Positions 26,301 to 40,389 of a stretch of DNA of 64,000 nt are shown here, piece after piece. The stretch is from positions 102,798,083-102,862,082 of the forward strand of contig NW_023604861.1 in assembly GCF_014898055.3 (NCBI RefSeq). The letters run 5' to 3'. This stretch comes from Talpa occidentalis. Lineage: Eukaryota > Chordata > Mammalia > Eulipotyphla > Talpidae. How positions within the stretch are numbered: the stretch's first letter is position 1; every line of letters starts with the position of its first letter. The notes under the pieces are model-generated. The model made no database searches. It worked only from the letters and a program-made list of their open reading frames with translations, and had not been told where the DNA came from. A program made the translations under genes and the position numbers.

Positions 26301-29300
26301 GAAGCTTGACTACTCACACCATGCACAAAACCAATTCAAAATGGATTGAAGAATTAGACATAAGACCTGAAACCATAAAATGTAAGAAGGAAATATAGGC
26401 AAAACACTACATGACATACACCTCAGTAACATCTTTAAAGACACATCACCCAAACAGTGATAGTGAAGACAAACAGCTAGGACTGCATCACATTAAAGAG
26501 CTTCTGTATAGCAAAAGAGACAGTAACCAAAACAAAGAGACACCCTATCAATTGGGAGAAAATTTTTGCACACAATATGAATGATGGGGGACTGATCACA
26601 AAAGTCTACAAAGGGTTGATGAGACTCAACAAAGACAAAGTAAATAACATAGTCAAAAAATGGGCAGAAGAGCTAAAAAGAAACTTCTCCAAAGAGGAAT
26701 TGCAAATGGCCAACAGACGTATGAAAAAATGTTCAACATCACTTGTAATGAGGGAGATGCAAATTAAAACTACAGTGTGATACCATCTTACACCAGTGAG
26801 AATGCACATATTAAAAAAAACTAGCAACAACAAATGTTGGAGAGCACGTGGAGAAAAAGGAACTCTCCTGCACTGCTGGTGGGAGTGCAAACTGGTGTAA
26901 CCACTATGGAGAGCTGTGTGGAGAGTCCTCGATCTGCTAAACATGAAGCATCCATATGATCCAGCAATTCCACTCCTAGGTATTTACCAAAAGGACACAG
27001 AAACATCAATTCAAAAGGGCACCTGCATCCCTATGTTTATAGTAACACTATTTACAATAGCTAAGCTATGGAAACAACCCAAATGCCCCAAAATAGATGA
27101 TTGGATCAAGATGTGGGACATATACACAATGGAATATTACTCAGCAATCAAGAAAGATAAACTCATGCAACTTGCAGCAACATGGATGGAGCTGGAAGGG
27201 ATCATGCTCAGTGAAATGAGCCAGAAACAAAAAGAAAAATACCAGGTGGTCTCACTCAAAGCAGGAATTTTTCAAAGGGACCAGGAAAATGACTAATTAT
27301 AATAACGTAAAAATCAAAATCAACAAGCAACTATAAACAAGATGCACACTATGGGGGTCGTGGGGGGAGAGGGGAGTAGGATCAAAACAAGGGGGTGGGA
27401 ATTGTATGGGGACTGTAAACAAGATGAAAATGCGTGCATTGCACAAAAATGAAACATGATGTAAAAATGTATAAAATAAAATAAAATAAAATAATAAAAA
27501 TAAAAAACATTCTACTTTGATTGAATGTTAAGTATGTGTCTGAATAGACTGTGCATAGTTATAAGGGAATCATCTGATTTCTATATCATAATATGTAAAG
27601 TCAGTCTATAATTAATTATACTGAACTGGGAAGTTTTGAATTGTACCTATGGGTTCTGTCAAAGAGAATCAATTCCCCCCTCCATAAGAAGATCAATGTA
27701 CCTTCTCTTACTCCTTTCCTTGCATAACACCAATTTTGTGTCTTTATTTTTTTCCTTAACAGGCTTCCATCTCTATCACAAGTTGCCCACAATAGTGCCC
27801 GAGAGCTGCCTTCTTATAATGGTTGGACTTCTACTAGGAGGGATTATTTTTGGAGTCGATGAAAAATCTCCCCCTGCAATGAAGACTGATGTGTTTTTCT
27901 TGTACCTCCTACCTCCCATTGTGCTTGACGCGGGCTATTTCATGCCCACACGTCCATTTTTTGAGAACATTGGCACCATCTTCTGGTATGCGGTGGTAGG
28001 GACACTTTGGAACTCCATTGGCATTGGGGTATCTTTGTTTGGCATTTGCCAGATTGAAGCCTTTGGTCTGAGTGACATCACTTTGCTCCAGAATCTGCTC
28101 TTTGGCAGCTTAATCTCAGCGGTGGATCCCGTGGCTGTTCTTGCAGTCTTTGAGAACATTCATGTCAATGAGCAACTCTACATCCTGGTCTTTGGAGAGT
28201 CCCTGCTCAATGATGCAGTGACGGTGGTGAGTAGCAAGTCTCTGCCTTGCATTTCTCCAACATGTACGGCCGCCCATCAGCATCTGTCTACATTCTGACA
28301 GTGACAGCTGAGGTGTAACCCTGAAAGTGGGGTGAGCCTCACCTGTGTGGTCCTACAGAACAGCACTGGGAAGGGCCCCACACTTGGTGTAATGCTCTGT
28401 TGTTTCCACTTTGACATTCTCAGTACATTCTTAGATTTATTATTATTAGAAAGTTAGTATTATACCCTAGGTCCCTCATTTTCCTTTTGTACTGGGCCCT
28501 GAAACTATTAGCTGGTCCCTGCTTTCAAGGCCCTACTAAATGCCAAAGGATCATGAAAGTTATGGATCTTTGTATCTCTGAGGAGTTTTTATTTGGGCGT
28601 GATTTCTTATACAATAACAATGATGTAAAATATATATAAATAAATTTAAAAAGAGTAATAGCCTTTGGTCAGAATTTAAGGACATCAGGTCCCAGAATTC
28701 CTTGTGGTGAGTTATGGTGTTAGTATGAAATGTGTACAACACAAATGAAATGAATACTACTAAGTGCCATTCTCTGTCTGGGGGTACTTTATTATTTCAT
28801 GATTTTGAACAAATTTTTAATCTCATTCTCTGTTACTGCTCAGCTAGCAAATTTCTGTTCCTCATCATTTCTCCTTAGGCGAGTATTTATTCATAAAATG
28901 CAGATTGTTTGTGAATCTCACTCATTGACCCATGATTAGAGTCAGAGTCTGTTATGAATGTGCTAATAGCAGAATTTACTTCCACCCTGCCTTTCAGCTC
29001 AGACAAGGTGTGGACAGAGGGCTGACAAATCCTATCCTTTCCCCCACAGTCCTACAAAAAGCTTCTTGACCAGTGAAAGTCTTGCAAGTGACCCTGGCTC
29101 TGTAAACCCTTTATATTGCATTGCTAATGGTTTGTGCTCTCTCTCAGAAATGGTGGAGGTTGTGACAGCCACTCACTTTTTGTGAATTCTCACCATGTTG
29201 TAGTCTTACATTGATTGTCTTATTGACAACCTGTGAAGTAGGTATTCTCATTTTTCAGGTAAGAACATTGAGGCAGAGAAAGATTAAGGAAAGTGTGTTT

Positions 29301-32300
29301 AAGTAACTTTTATTCCTTTATTAACTTCTATCATTAAAAATGTTACTCCTGATTCTTCTAAAGTTAACATAGAAACCAAAATTATTCCTTGTTGGCCAAT
29401 ATTCAGACCCCTAAACTGAATAAAATATCAGCTTTGAGTGTGTCCATTAACTCCATGTGTACATTTTTAATGTAGTGAATGGCCTATTGTTAAGTGTACT
29501 CTGATTTTTTTTTTTTAGAATAGCAATGGAGACAGCTATTTTAAAGCAGCTAAGCCACCTTGCTCAAGTAACAAAATCCACTCTTTTATTCCATCATTCA
29601 TTAACAATGATTAGTCATTAACTTGACAATATTAAATTTTACCTGGGAAACTTGCATAAAATTGAAGACATTTTATAACATTTTAATTACGGGAAGCATC
29701 AAATTTCCCATGGTGACTTATGTTTGATACTTTACCATTGTTGGAGAGTGTGGAAATTTCACCATGGAATTCTGCATTCATTTAGTATAAAGGAAAGTTT
29801 ACAAAAAATGGTGAGACCTTATACTCTATCTAAAATTGGGTAGCAAAATCAGACCAGTGGTAGAGAGATATGCCTTTACACTGTTACCTCGTCTTGTAAA
29901 ATTTCTCAATAAAACACCTCAGTGGTCCTTTCTTGTAGTTTGTCAAGAATCGAATCTCAGGCAGGGATGTAGCTGAACTACTATTTAAAGTGTGCAAAGG
30001 CCCCAGGCTTTCCAGACGCATCCTGTGCTTCCTGCCAAGAGGCACAAAGCCATCAAATGTGGTTTTATGTTCAGAGAGAGCGGGCTGACCCAGAAGGGCA
30101 GTGGGCCAAAGAGAGGGCTGCCATTCCAATACAGGAAGGAGGCAAGGGCAGAGAAAGGGCATAGCTGGTCTTTGGATGTGGAAGTCCTTGTCTCATGGCC
30201 AAAGTCTGTAGGTCAGAACTGCAGTGGTTTCACATGAATGAGCCTTCGTCAGAAGGTTCATGCACTGGACTGAAAGCCTGTGACCCTTAAAGCCAGATCC
30301 GCAAGATACCACGCTATGCCCAGGGTTTTGCCTACTCAGAGCTGTAGAACAAATTACTCAATGTGTCTTTCATTGAATGGCTGTAAATTTAGTGAACTAA
30401 ATTTACCAGGCTTAGGACTCATGAGAACAATGGTATAAAAAGTTAAAATTTTGCCTCATGGTTGGGTACCCTTAAAGAATATAGCTAGAGATGAACCATG
30501 GAAGATTCTAGGTTTCATTGCTCTCTAGTCTTATCTTTAGGAAAAGTTTTTAGGGACCTATGGAATAGCAAAGGTATGAAAAATATGGACTATACAGTAC
30601 ACAGTAAAAATGATGTTCCATTAGGAGTTATAACTAGAAAGGTAGAGGTTCAGCAGAGAGAATTAATGTGGAAAATATAGCCTGAAGCTGGGTGAAATTT
30701 TAGGTCACTGCAATGAATTCCTTCCCCAAATCATGGTAAATTCAATATTGATCAGGAAGTGTTACAATCAAGAAAATGTCTTAAAGAAAAAAGAAGTTGA
30801 TAATACATAAATTGAAATCAACCTCTTTGACTTCAATTGTTGTCTTGGTCTATAGAAATTTAGAAGTACTAAAGAAATGACAAACATACCAAAAAATGAA
30901 GGTTTGATTTTTAAATAGGATTTTTATGCTTTTCCTTATAATAAACATTTTAAGAAAACTTTTCAAGATTTCTCTAATTAAAAAGATTATTTATGTTCTC
31001 TGAGAAGTCCTGTTATTTCCACAGTAATCTGTAATCAGATGACTAATGCTCACAGGGGAACTTCTAACACTTCTGGAATATGCTAATGCAACCATTAAAT
31101 ATTCAAATAAATTTTCCAAGAATGCTTAAATTGTTTTGTCAAGCTCTCCTAATGAGGCTGGGTTAAGGAGAGCTGGTTCTATGGAAAAGGGCTATGGACG
31201 TACCCCCATGGCTCAGTCCTGGTGTGTTATGCCGTGGAATTTAACTTCAGGAAGATGGGGGTGAATAGTGACTATTGATACTTCAGTTTGCATTTGCAAA
31301 TCGCAGAATAGGTTTGCAATTCTTTTTTTTTTTTTTTAAAGACTTATTTATACAAGAACTAGGGTACAGGCCAGATGTGTGGGAGGGTGAGAGGATTCAC
31401 TAGAGACAGAGCAGGAACAGAATAGGCAGACTGACTGAAATACACTGCTGAGGGGAGCAGCAGGTGAGGCAGGAGAGGTCTGCCATGCCTTGTGGGATTC
31501 TTGCCAGCTGGCCTGGATCAAACCCGCGCTGCAGACCCTGCGGACAGCTTCACAGTGTGGTGCTCAACCACTTGCGCCACCAGAGAGGCCTGGTTTGCAA
31601 TTCTTTATGCAAAAGTAATTATACTTTGCATCTCATATGAAAAAGTGATCTGAAAACTATTTACTAGGAAAAGAGCTATTCTGATAAAGAACTCTTATTG
31701 TGAACACTTTGCTTTATATAATTTCTTTGAATTATTGCAACTTTTAAATCAAAGTTCAAAATAGAGCATTGCTATTTTAATATATTTAATATATGTATAT
31801 GAATTTAAAAATAATAATGAGTATAAATATTTGAAAGTACTCAGCCATCGAATTAGCAAACTAAAGTATTTAGCAAGTGGGCATCGCCGGCACTTCAGTC
31901 TTCTAAAAATACATTTTGTCAAGTTGAGGTCAGCTTTGCATAGACCAACTGGAGACGTAATTATACCCTGCATACGTAATGCATATACATAAATATATAT
32001 ATGCATATACATGTATATATGTGTTATATATAATATGTATAAATAAGAATTCCAGGTTCCCTTCAGGTTAAATTAAAGAATTTAACTGGTATGAACTTCC
32101 TATGAGTTTTGGCCACTGGCAACTAAAATAATTTTATCTCATGCTGGTCACTAGGTATCAGGTTCAATGTTAAGCAGGTTGGAGGTTATGGAAAGCTTTG
32201 TAGTCGTTAGGGTAATGTCTCTACCTAAGACATTTCCTCTTCACATTGCCCTGGCATCTGAGGCAATGCACGATCATACCCGAGCTTCCAACCGTTACAC

Positions 32301-35300
32301 TAAAAGTGAAATATCAATGACTCAGCTTCACTCTTAGCAAAACCAAAAGAGATATTTAAGACAGAATGTACCTTTGATAGATTTGATGGATCGAGTTGCC
32401 AGGAAAAGGCTTTTGAAAGATGATAACTGTACAGTGCATCTGCTCATGCCAATTGTTCCTTAGGAGTGAGCCCATGGGCTTGCTTTGGAGACCTCATCCA
32501 TGTGCTAGTTGGCATTGAAGGAGGTAGGGGAGAAAGAGGGGCATCCAAAGGAGATGGCAGTTTCTGCACAAGGATTCTAATTTTCCTGGGAAATGAGGAA
32601 GGCTCTCAAGGGTTAGCAACAACACCACAAGATGGCCTATCACCAAACACTGATGGTTTTGATCTTCTTTTGTGTGTGGCAAGGAGATTTTACTACTGGA
32701 ATTAAGCAAGGAGGCATGAGGATTGCTCTTGAAGCACTGTCTCCCTGTCCTAAAGGGAGTGAGGAATTTTGTAGGACTACTGGTGTTTGGACCAGGCAGG
32801 AGCAGGGCGTTTGGAAGCTCAGTTGCACAGATCATACCTCTACATGGATCATATGTTCAGGAAATGGTAGCTAAGCAGTGCCCCAGATGGGGATTTTAGT
32901 ATGCAAATGGATGTCGAAGACCCTAAGGTAACTTCAGGGTCCTTCAGGGTCCTGGGCATATTGCTTTAGGGCTTAACCAGATAGGGCTGGAGTGTATATT
33001 TGATCCCTAAGTAACTGGCTTTAAATAGCTTGAAGGGTTTTCCTGATAATGCCATCTGCCTGATCAGTCTTCTGCCTCCTGGGTAACAAAATCTGAGGGA
33101 GATTGTCTTGTGCAGGAAGGCAAAGGGAAAGGTGAATCACAAAGGTTGTGAGAGTCCAGGAGTATTCTTGGGAGACGCAGCAGCCTCAGCTGAACACTGG
33201 AAGACAAAATTTCTAGTTTCGGGGCCTGGTTTCTGTCCAGAAAACCCCAGGGAGGAAACCAGGGTGGGGAGGAAATAATATGGAGCGTATTATGGAGCAC
33301 TGATGAGACCCTCTCTCAGTCTGAAAGGTACTTGAAAGCAGCTAAAAGAAAAAAAAAAAAAAGTGGTATGCTAGGTATACTGAGCCTCCCAGGCAGGCAG
33401 TAAAAGATCATAAACTGGAGAATGAAAGCTGGACTAGCAGTTTTTAAAGGAAGTCATAAGCCTTTCAGTGGCTGTGGGGGCTTTTGAGCAAGGGAAAGGC
33501 AAGGTTTGCTGGTGTAGTCAGGAGCAGAGAGAGTCTAAGCTGTGGGACCTGGGGACAGAACTGCTCCTTGGTCCCAGAGAGCTGTCCTGGCACATTGGCA
33601 GCCAGGGCATCTGTCTCCGATGGGTGCCCATCACCTTTTGGCACTGGCTATTTGAAGGTATTAAAAATCTCTGATCCTCTCTCAGGAAGCAATTGTGTCA
33701 TTCTGAGGCTGATGAAATCTGATGTGTGCTCTGTTGAAAGTAGGAATTGGCTGCTACTTGAAGCCAGTGTCTTTTCTGCAAATGATGATGCTGTCAAGAT
33801 ATTTCAAGATAATCTGCAAGGGAGTGAGTTGGTCTTTCTTTCTTATTCAAGTCATTTTTTGGTGGTACACTATCAAATGCTCCTGAGTGTCACACCAATA
33901 AGGAGAGAGGAAAAGCTCGTTGCTTTCTAAGTAACAATCCACGGTTTTCTTTTCAAAACCTCCTGACATTTGCTGTCACCCACTAAGCAACATGGAAGAA
34001 GGAAATCATAAGGTGTGATTTTGGACAATAAGGAATTATGGATTCCATAGAAAGCAGGAAAAAAATCACACACAACCTGTAATGGGGAAGGCTGCAAGGA
34101 CTGTATGTGAGGTAGAAAAGAGTGAAATGTGTTTTGCCAGGATACGTGGCTTTGCGGGGAGAATCTGACTCATTCCCTCATAGTTGGTCCTTGAAAAACT
34201 TAACCAGGAGGCCAGGAGACCTGGATTCTGGTATCGATTTTGACATTTGATGTGACCCTGGACAAATAGATTCAATTTTGAGTAGCTCAGAATGAAATAA
34301 GTGCATAGCACAGTCTGTATTATGAAAGGCGTTTGACCTCTGTGTTCTGTCAGCCATGTTCCTCAAGAATCAGCTGCTCCCAAAGTTGAAGATATCACAA
34401 TGAAAAGAGCAGGACATCTGTGTGTCTGCCATTTTAGAAACATACATACAACACAGATTACTGCCTCTTTGTTCACGAAAATTCCTTTGGGTCCTTTGGT
34501 GGGGCTAGTGGGAGAGATATCTCAGTCACCCGAGAGAAAGAAATCTTCAGGTGAGATACCTGTACTGATGGTGGGTCCCTTCTCTGGTGTAACCTCACAA
34601 CAGGGTAAATAAATTCACAGCCACCCTGATAAACTTTCTCTGTAACCTATAGCTTCGCAAGCATCAGCAATACAAACAGGTTGTGTTGGATGTCAACAGA
34701 GTCTTTAAAAATAATCTTTTAGATGATATCTGAAAAAAAATCATGTTTTAGGTATAAGTTGGGTAACTATTTTGAAATCTCCTCTCCACTTTTCTTGATA
34801 ACACACTTTTATCAAAGCTTTTTGTTTAGCAATATTAAGTATAATATTAAAGTATGAAGTAAATAAGTCACAGTTACTGCCACTCATCATCTACGTTGCA
34901 CACAGAAGGAATGTCCTTGTGAAAGGCCAGGTAGACATCTGACGACAATGACAATGGCAGTTAAGGACCTTGACAGTGTGCTGTCTGTCTCCTGCAGGTC
35001 CTGTACAACTTGTTCAAGTCTTTCTGCCAGATGAAAACCATCGAGACCATTGATGTGTTTGCCGGAATTGCCAACTTCTTTGTTGTTGGAATCGGTGGTG
35101 TGTTGATTGGCATCTTCCTGGGATTTATAGCGGCATTTACGACTCGGTTCACACACAACATCCGAGTGATTGAGCCACTCTTTGTCTTCCTGTATAGCTA
35201 CTTATCCTACATAACAGCTGAAATGTTTCACCTGTCAGGTATCATGGCGTAAGTATTGCACTCTTGGTTAAAATCACTTAACAAGAGACGTTTCATTGAA

Positions 35301-38300
35301 TTCATGCATTCTAATTTGAGATGTTAATGTTGAGTAAGTTACATATAAGGAAACAGATTTTACTATTTCTTTTAATAACAATTAAAAATAGATTTTTCCT
35401 ACTCATCAAAGAAATGAAAATATTTTTCAGCTAATTGTATGCTGAAATCATCTGGTGCGAAAGTGGTAAAGTGCTTAAGTCATCTCTTGGGTCTCATATG
35501 AAACATGGCACTAAACTGTTGGGGCTGATTGTCAGGCACTAAGGATTTTCTGAGTTTGATGCCCAGATGGTGTTGTCCATGTGGGAAGCTGTAAACTTAC
35601 TTCAACCACATCGTGCCACCCAAACTGCATTTGGAGTTCTGGAATTACTTATGTATAGTCATTTGAATGATCTTGGAGTAGCAAACCTTCATTTTGTATG
35701 ATAGATTTCCCTTAAATAATAGCTTACTTTCATTCATAGCAAAATTCAATGACTAAGGCAATCATGTAACTTCACATACAATCATGTAATATTAGTTTAG
35801 CTTGTCAAATAAAGAGATATGATTATAAAGCAAGAAATGTATAAAGATATAATTATTTCTTCATTTAAAATAGTATATATTTCTCTAACTTCTTCAGAAG
35901 GATGTTCTCGAAGAGTTCTTCCAGTGAGGTATGAAGTATTTGGATTCAAGTTTAGCCTTTGAGGAGTTACATTGAAGGAGACTACTCATTGGTTATGGAA
36001 GATTTTGTAGTTTCTGAAATCAAATCAAGCCTATTATCTTATGGTGCTGCCATGTATTGGGTCAGTGAGAAGAAACATTTTATAATGAAATGCCTTTAAA
36101 ATTTTTATTTGGGCAAATATTTATTTGCAGCATGATATATGTTAACTTCTATGCTAGGGCCTGCTATATACATAGTCAGTTTTGCTGTTATGATAGGTCT
36201 ATTTCCTCTTGAAGTTTTCTCTTGTGACCTGATTTAGGTCAAGTTTTGATTGAGGATTTTTTTTTTTTTTGCCTTATGTCACAACTTTTTTTTTTTTTTT
36301 TTTTTTTTTTATCAGAAGCAGATTTGGTTTGTGGTGTAGGAAGTCAATCACCTGCCTGCAAGCAGAGTGGAATCCACTGTAATGAAAGCCAGAGTTAAAA
36401 GGTTGTGTGGTTTTCCATTTCACAGTGAGCCTATAAAAAGCAACATATTAATCCACTTTGACTGAGTAATGGTATCTTCTGAATCTTCCTGGTTGCTATT
36501 CATATCATTTGTATGACTTCCAGTTTCCTCACTGTTCTTTGACCAATGTCATTGAAAGTGTATGAGCAGCTACTCACAAGGTGTGTAGAGGGGATAGGAG
36601 TGGGACTTTATCTGGTTTCCAGCAGGGTTCTGTTGGTATAAGAATCATGAATTTATTCTGACCATGTGCATATCTAAAAGTTCTGTTACACATATATTTA
36701 TGTTTGTCATTTGCCTGGTATTCAAGAATTGGAATTGGGAGGGGGGATGATCCAGAATATAGGGGGATAGTCGAAGTGTTGAACGGGGTCCAGGTACATC
36801 TCTGCTCAGTAATCTGCATCACAACTCCTTAGCAGTGTCACTGAGTCTACAGGGCTTGGGAGGTTGTACTGCATCAAGTCACCAACCCTGTGAAGATGGG
36901 ATCATGGCTTTATTTGTTCTCAGAATTAGAAAATCAGGTACAAATAGGGCTACATAGTCCAGTAACTAGCACTATAATTCTTTGCCGTAGATTTTTGATG
37001 CATGAAAAACATCACCTTCATTTACAACTTCAAAGTGAACATTTATTTTGCAGCTCAGTGAACAGAAAAGTCCTTTATCACATTTAAAGTAATACTGTCA
37101 TAAAATGCAGTACATTAAATTAGTAAATTAGCCATTAAATAAGACATTACAGGAGATTTAATCATTTTTACATATCTAGACTTTACCATGTACAACCATT
37201 ATCCTATGATAGCAATGAAGGGACAGTTTCTGTTGGATTGTGTTTGTTCTCAGAGGTAACATCCTGTTTGTTAATGCAGGGTAATTAGTATGCTATTCAA
37301 AACCTGACCACGTATGATGTTTCTGTATCGTGCATGAATCCCCCTCTGAAAGGGCAATGAGTGAACTTCCATGTTGTAATTACTGTACTTACCTTGGGAG
37401 GCTGGTCCAGGCGATACAGTATAATGATGCAATTAAAATCGCACGTTCATGTGCACCTCTTTATAGGACTAGTCATTTTATTTCTGCATATAAATCATAC
37501 TGAGATTAGAAATTCCTATCACACGTGATGCTAATTACACTTCCTTTTGCCATTTAAAAACAAATTTTAAGGTTAATGGGAGTGAAGGTATGTGATGTGT
37601 TGAACATGCTGTCATTTTCCTGTTGGTTTAAGAGAAATAGACAGCCACACAGAAAGGAAAATAGGCAGAGAGGTTCAGCAGCTCTCGAGCTGACAAAAAG
37701 GTGAAAGCACCTGTCTCAGAAATTGTAAAAGCATAGAGCAGTGAAACTTGGTATCCCTGAGGTTTGCCTGCTGGTCCTCTTCCTTCCCCTGCCTTCTTCT
37801 CTCCATTTTTCCTTCTCCCAACCTCTTGCAGATCCTGTAACCTCCTGTGCTTTAGCTTTGTCTTGAATGGACTCTTGGACATCCTGTCCTAGAATGAGAT
37901 CAGTTAGTGAGCAGGTAGTTAATTAAAAAAAGTCTCATTAAAAAAACACACACACACACACCTGCCATATAACTGAAGGCCTGGGTTTGGGTATAAAATG
38001 CTGTCAGACTTTTAGGGAGGAAAGCACTGGGCAAGATTTCAGCATCTTGACTTCTTTGGAAGACAGCAGAAATGGAGGATGTCAGACACAACCTACCTTG
38101 CACATTCATAAAGCCTAAAGTTTAGTCTTAAAGCCGCATTCATAAAGCACTTTCATAAAGCCGTAATGGTGATGTTACTTATTTTTTTGTCATGAAATTA
38201 TGGGTTGATATGATTTTCATTGACATTAAGTAACAAATAATATGAGATGGAGTCATGTCTGTCTTCTCTCTTTTGTAAACTCTTGGAAAGCTGACTTCTA

Positions 38301-40352
38301 GGCATTCTTAGATTCCATTTCCCCTTTGTGGTCTCTCCTAATACTTCAAAACCTAGTTTATTATTAAAAAAATATTTATATTCAAGTCTTTGTGTATGTT
38401 CAGGAAGGCCTTAGCTGCAAATGCAAAGAGGGTAAATAAAATTCTCAGTTTCCTAATATTCTTCTGTCCATCTATGTTGGAATAAGTTGTTATAACAGAA
38501 AGTGTGTGTGTGTGTGTGTGTATGTGTGCATGTGCACACACACTACATGTGATTTCAGAGTGAATTTCCACTGCCATGAGAGCTAAGGGAAAATTTATAT
38601 AATTACCTGAACTAGAAAGTTCACATATCAATAGCGATACTCACCTTTTGGTATCAAAACACTATAACAAGGGATATAATAGTGGCTAAATAATTACTGA
38701 TTTTAGAAATGCATAACTTGGCTCTTTATTTGGGGACTCATGTTCACAGAAATGCTCACTTATTAGCCACTAAGGATTCCCTATTGTTGTTCCTGTTCCT
38801 TGCCCAAGGACACTACCAATGTCAGGAGGTCTCTAAAATCACATCCACAAAGAAGTGAAGTGGGATCTTATTCCCTCGTGTGGACATCAGGCACCTTTCT
38901 GGTCCTCACCTTGCACCTCACAGATTCCCCTGTGCGCCAAATGGACCTTGAAACAACACTGTTCTGAAGAGGGGGTGCTTGGTTTCCTCTGTAGTTTGCA
39001 GCCTGCTGCAAATTTTTTTTTTTGATGTGCTCTGGGAATTTTAAAAATTAGTCAATTTTTCCAACAAATAGTAGAGTAGGCACCTAACATTTCTTAGGTT
39101 TGTTTTCACAGATTAATTATCCCTAGTTCTTCTTCCCTAAAGGGTACTTGAAAGATTTTCTGTTTGCTGCTTCAATTAATCTAGCAGTATTACTGCAAAC
39201 AAAATAGGGAATGGTGATTATTAGTTTCATCTTATGAATGAGAAATTGAGGCCCAGGTATACAAAAATCATGACTGGGGGTGACTCTGTGGAAAGTGGAG
39301 CTGGACCCTGGGTCTCCAGTTGTCAGGCCAGTACAGGATCTTCCAGTATCTACTTCAAAAATAAAAACAAGAACATTTCAACATAATTTGTAACATGACT
39401 GTCACAGAAATTTCCTGGATGATAGACTCAGAATCAAGTCTAGGAGCTGCTGAGCAGTTGGATGGAAGCAGTTGCTGTTGAAGATGCTAAGATCATAGTC
39501 TCTTTCTTCCTTTTTTCTTTGTCTGAGTTGGTGACTGTCATCTATTTGAACTTTGGAGAAAAATAGGAAGATGTGCTTTTGTTCACCATCTTGTAGCTTC
39601 TATCTGGTTCTCCTTGGTTTGCTCACATTTGCATAAAGCATATAAGAGACCATCTCTTCAAGATGTAATTTTTCCTAAATGCGTCCCAAGTTGACTGAAT
39701 ATTTTTCTCGGTGTAAGAACGTGACCTGAAGGTTTAACAAAACAATCTGTATAATGCAAGCTGGATAAATAGTTGTCTGCTCACAAGTCACCCATTATCA
39801 CATATTCTGACCTGGACTTCATGGAAATCCAGTTGGTTCCTAAAACCTCCTGTTTTAATCAAAGAGTAGGCAAACCACATCATCTTATTTCTAGTTTAAA
39901 CTTTAAACTTCACATTCAACCCATCCCAAAATCTGTACCCTCCCCTGTATATATACAAATATTTTTGTAACTTTTTAAAATTGCGGTAACATTGGTTTAT
40001 AACTCTGTATGTGATTTAGAGGCATAAATCACAGCTCCTTAGATGTATGTTACCACACACCACACCCACCACCAAGGCACTAATAATCCTCCACCACAGA
40101 CCGCTGGGCCCCAAAGAATTGGCCAATCCTGAATGGACAAGGGATACTCTATTATAGGGTCAAGTCCTGAGCCACAGGACTGTTTATACACCAACATACC
40201 TGTACTTCCTTGTTCTTCCTCTCCAAACAATGTCATAACTCTTAATTTTTTTAGTGTAGAGATAGATGTACAGAAACTTAACTGAAATATGTAAGGCACA
40301 GTTTTATTTCTAATCACATAGGTCAAAACATCCATCATCTCATGATAGTGAC

Positions 40353-40389
<37 letters not shown>

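Larger units (their letters stand above)
490..27762 (+). other. SLC9A2: SLC9A2 intron 1 (27.3 kb)
   Basis: Donor GTAAGA, acceptor TTTTTTTCCTTAACAG. It contains nine lineage-specific SINEs, a 3'-end L1 stub, an old antisense L1, an LTR-type insertion inside L1 sequence, several MIR and L2 remnants, GT microsatellites, and a sense 1.45-kb L1 close to exon 2. No conserved exon is visible. Stretches where I recognise nothing specific: 560-1900, 2400-5900 (AT-rich), 6200-6740, 9900-10580, 13260-14300, 15680-17340, 17800-18730 and 24040-25500. Part of 21400-22800 resembles very old L1 sequence but I could not place it firmly. Confidence 0.9.
28227..34997 (+). other. SLC9A2: SLC9A2 intron 2 (6.8 kb)
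   Basis: Donor GTGAGT, acceptor CTGTCTCCTGCAG. Contains a MIR remnant and one SINE. Nothing specific is recognised at 28300-29190, 29330-31310 or 31610-32450 apart from an AT-rich alternating tract near 31975-32045. The stretch 32460-33350 is less AT-rich and ends in an A-run (33347-33362), which suggests an old retroelement, but I cannot name it. No conserved exon is visible. Confidence 0.9.

Noticed and set aside
26577..27296. Open frames with reverse-transcriptase-like C-terminal words as an active element
   Set aside because: The L1 is 5'-truncated and its ORF2 remnant has stops, so it cannot be autonomous.
32460..33362. Less AT-rich block ending in an A-run in intron 2, possible retroelement interior
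   Set aside because: It looks coherent, but I could not assign it to any family by eye, so it is only mentioned within intron 2.
33484..33930. 148-codon open frame in intron 2
   Set aside because: No ATG start (TTG), ordinary composition, no recognisable domain, and no splice-site support.
36286..36310. 25-base poly(T) as the tail of an antisense SINE or retrocopy
   Set aside because: The following sequence does not match the SINE or any gene that I recognise, and no TSD is visible.
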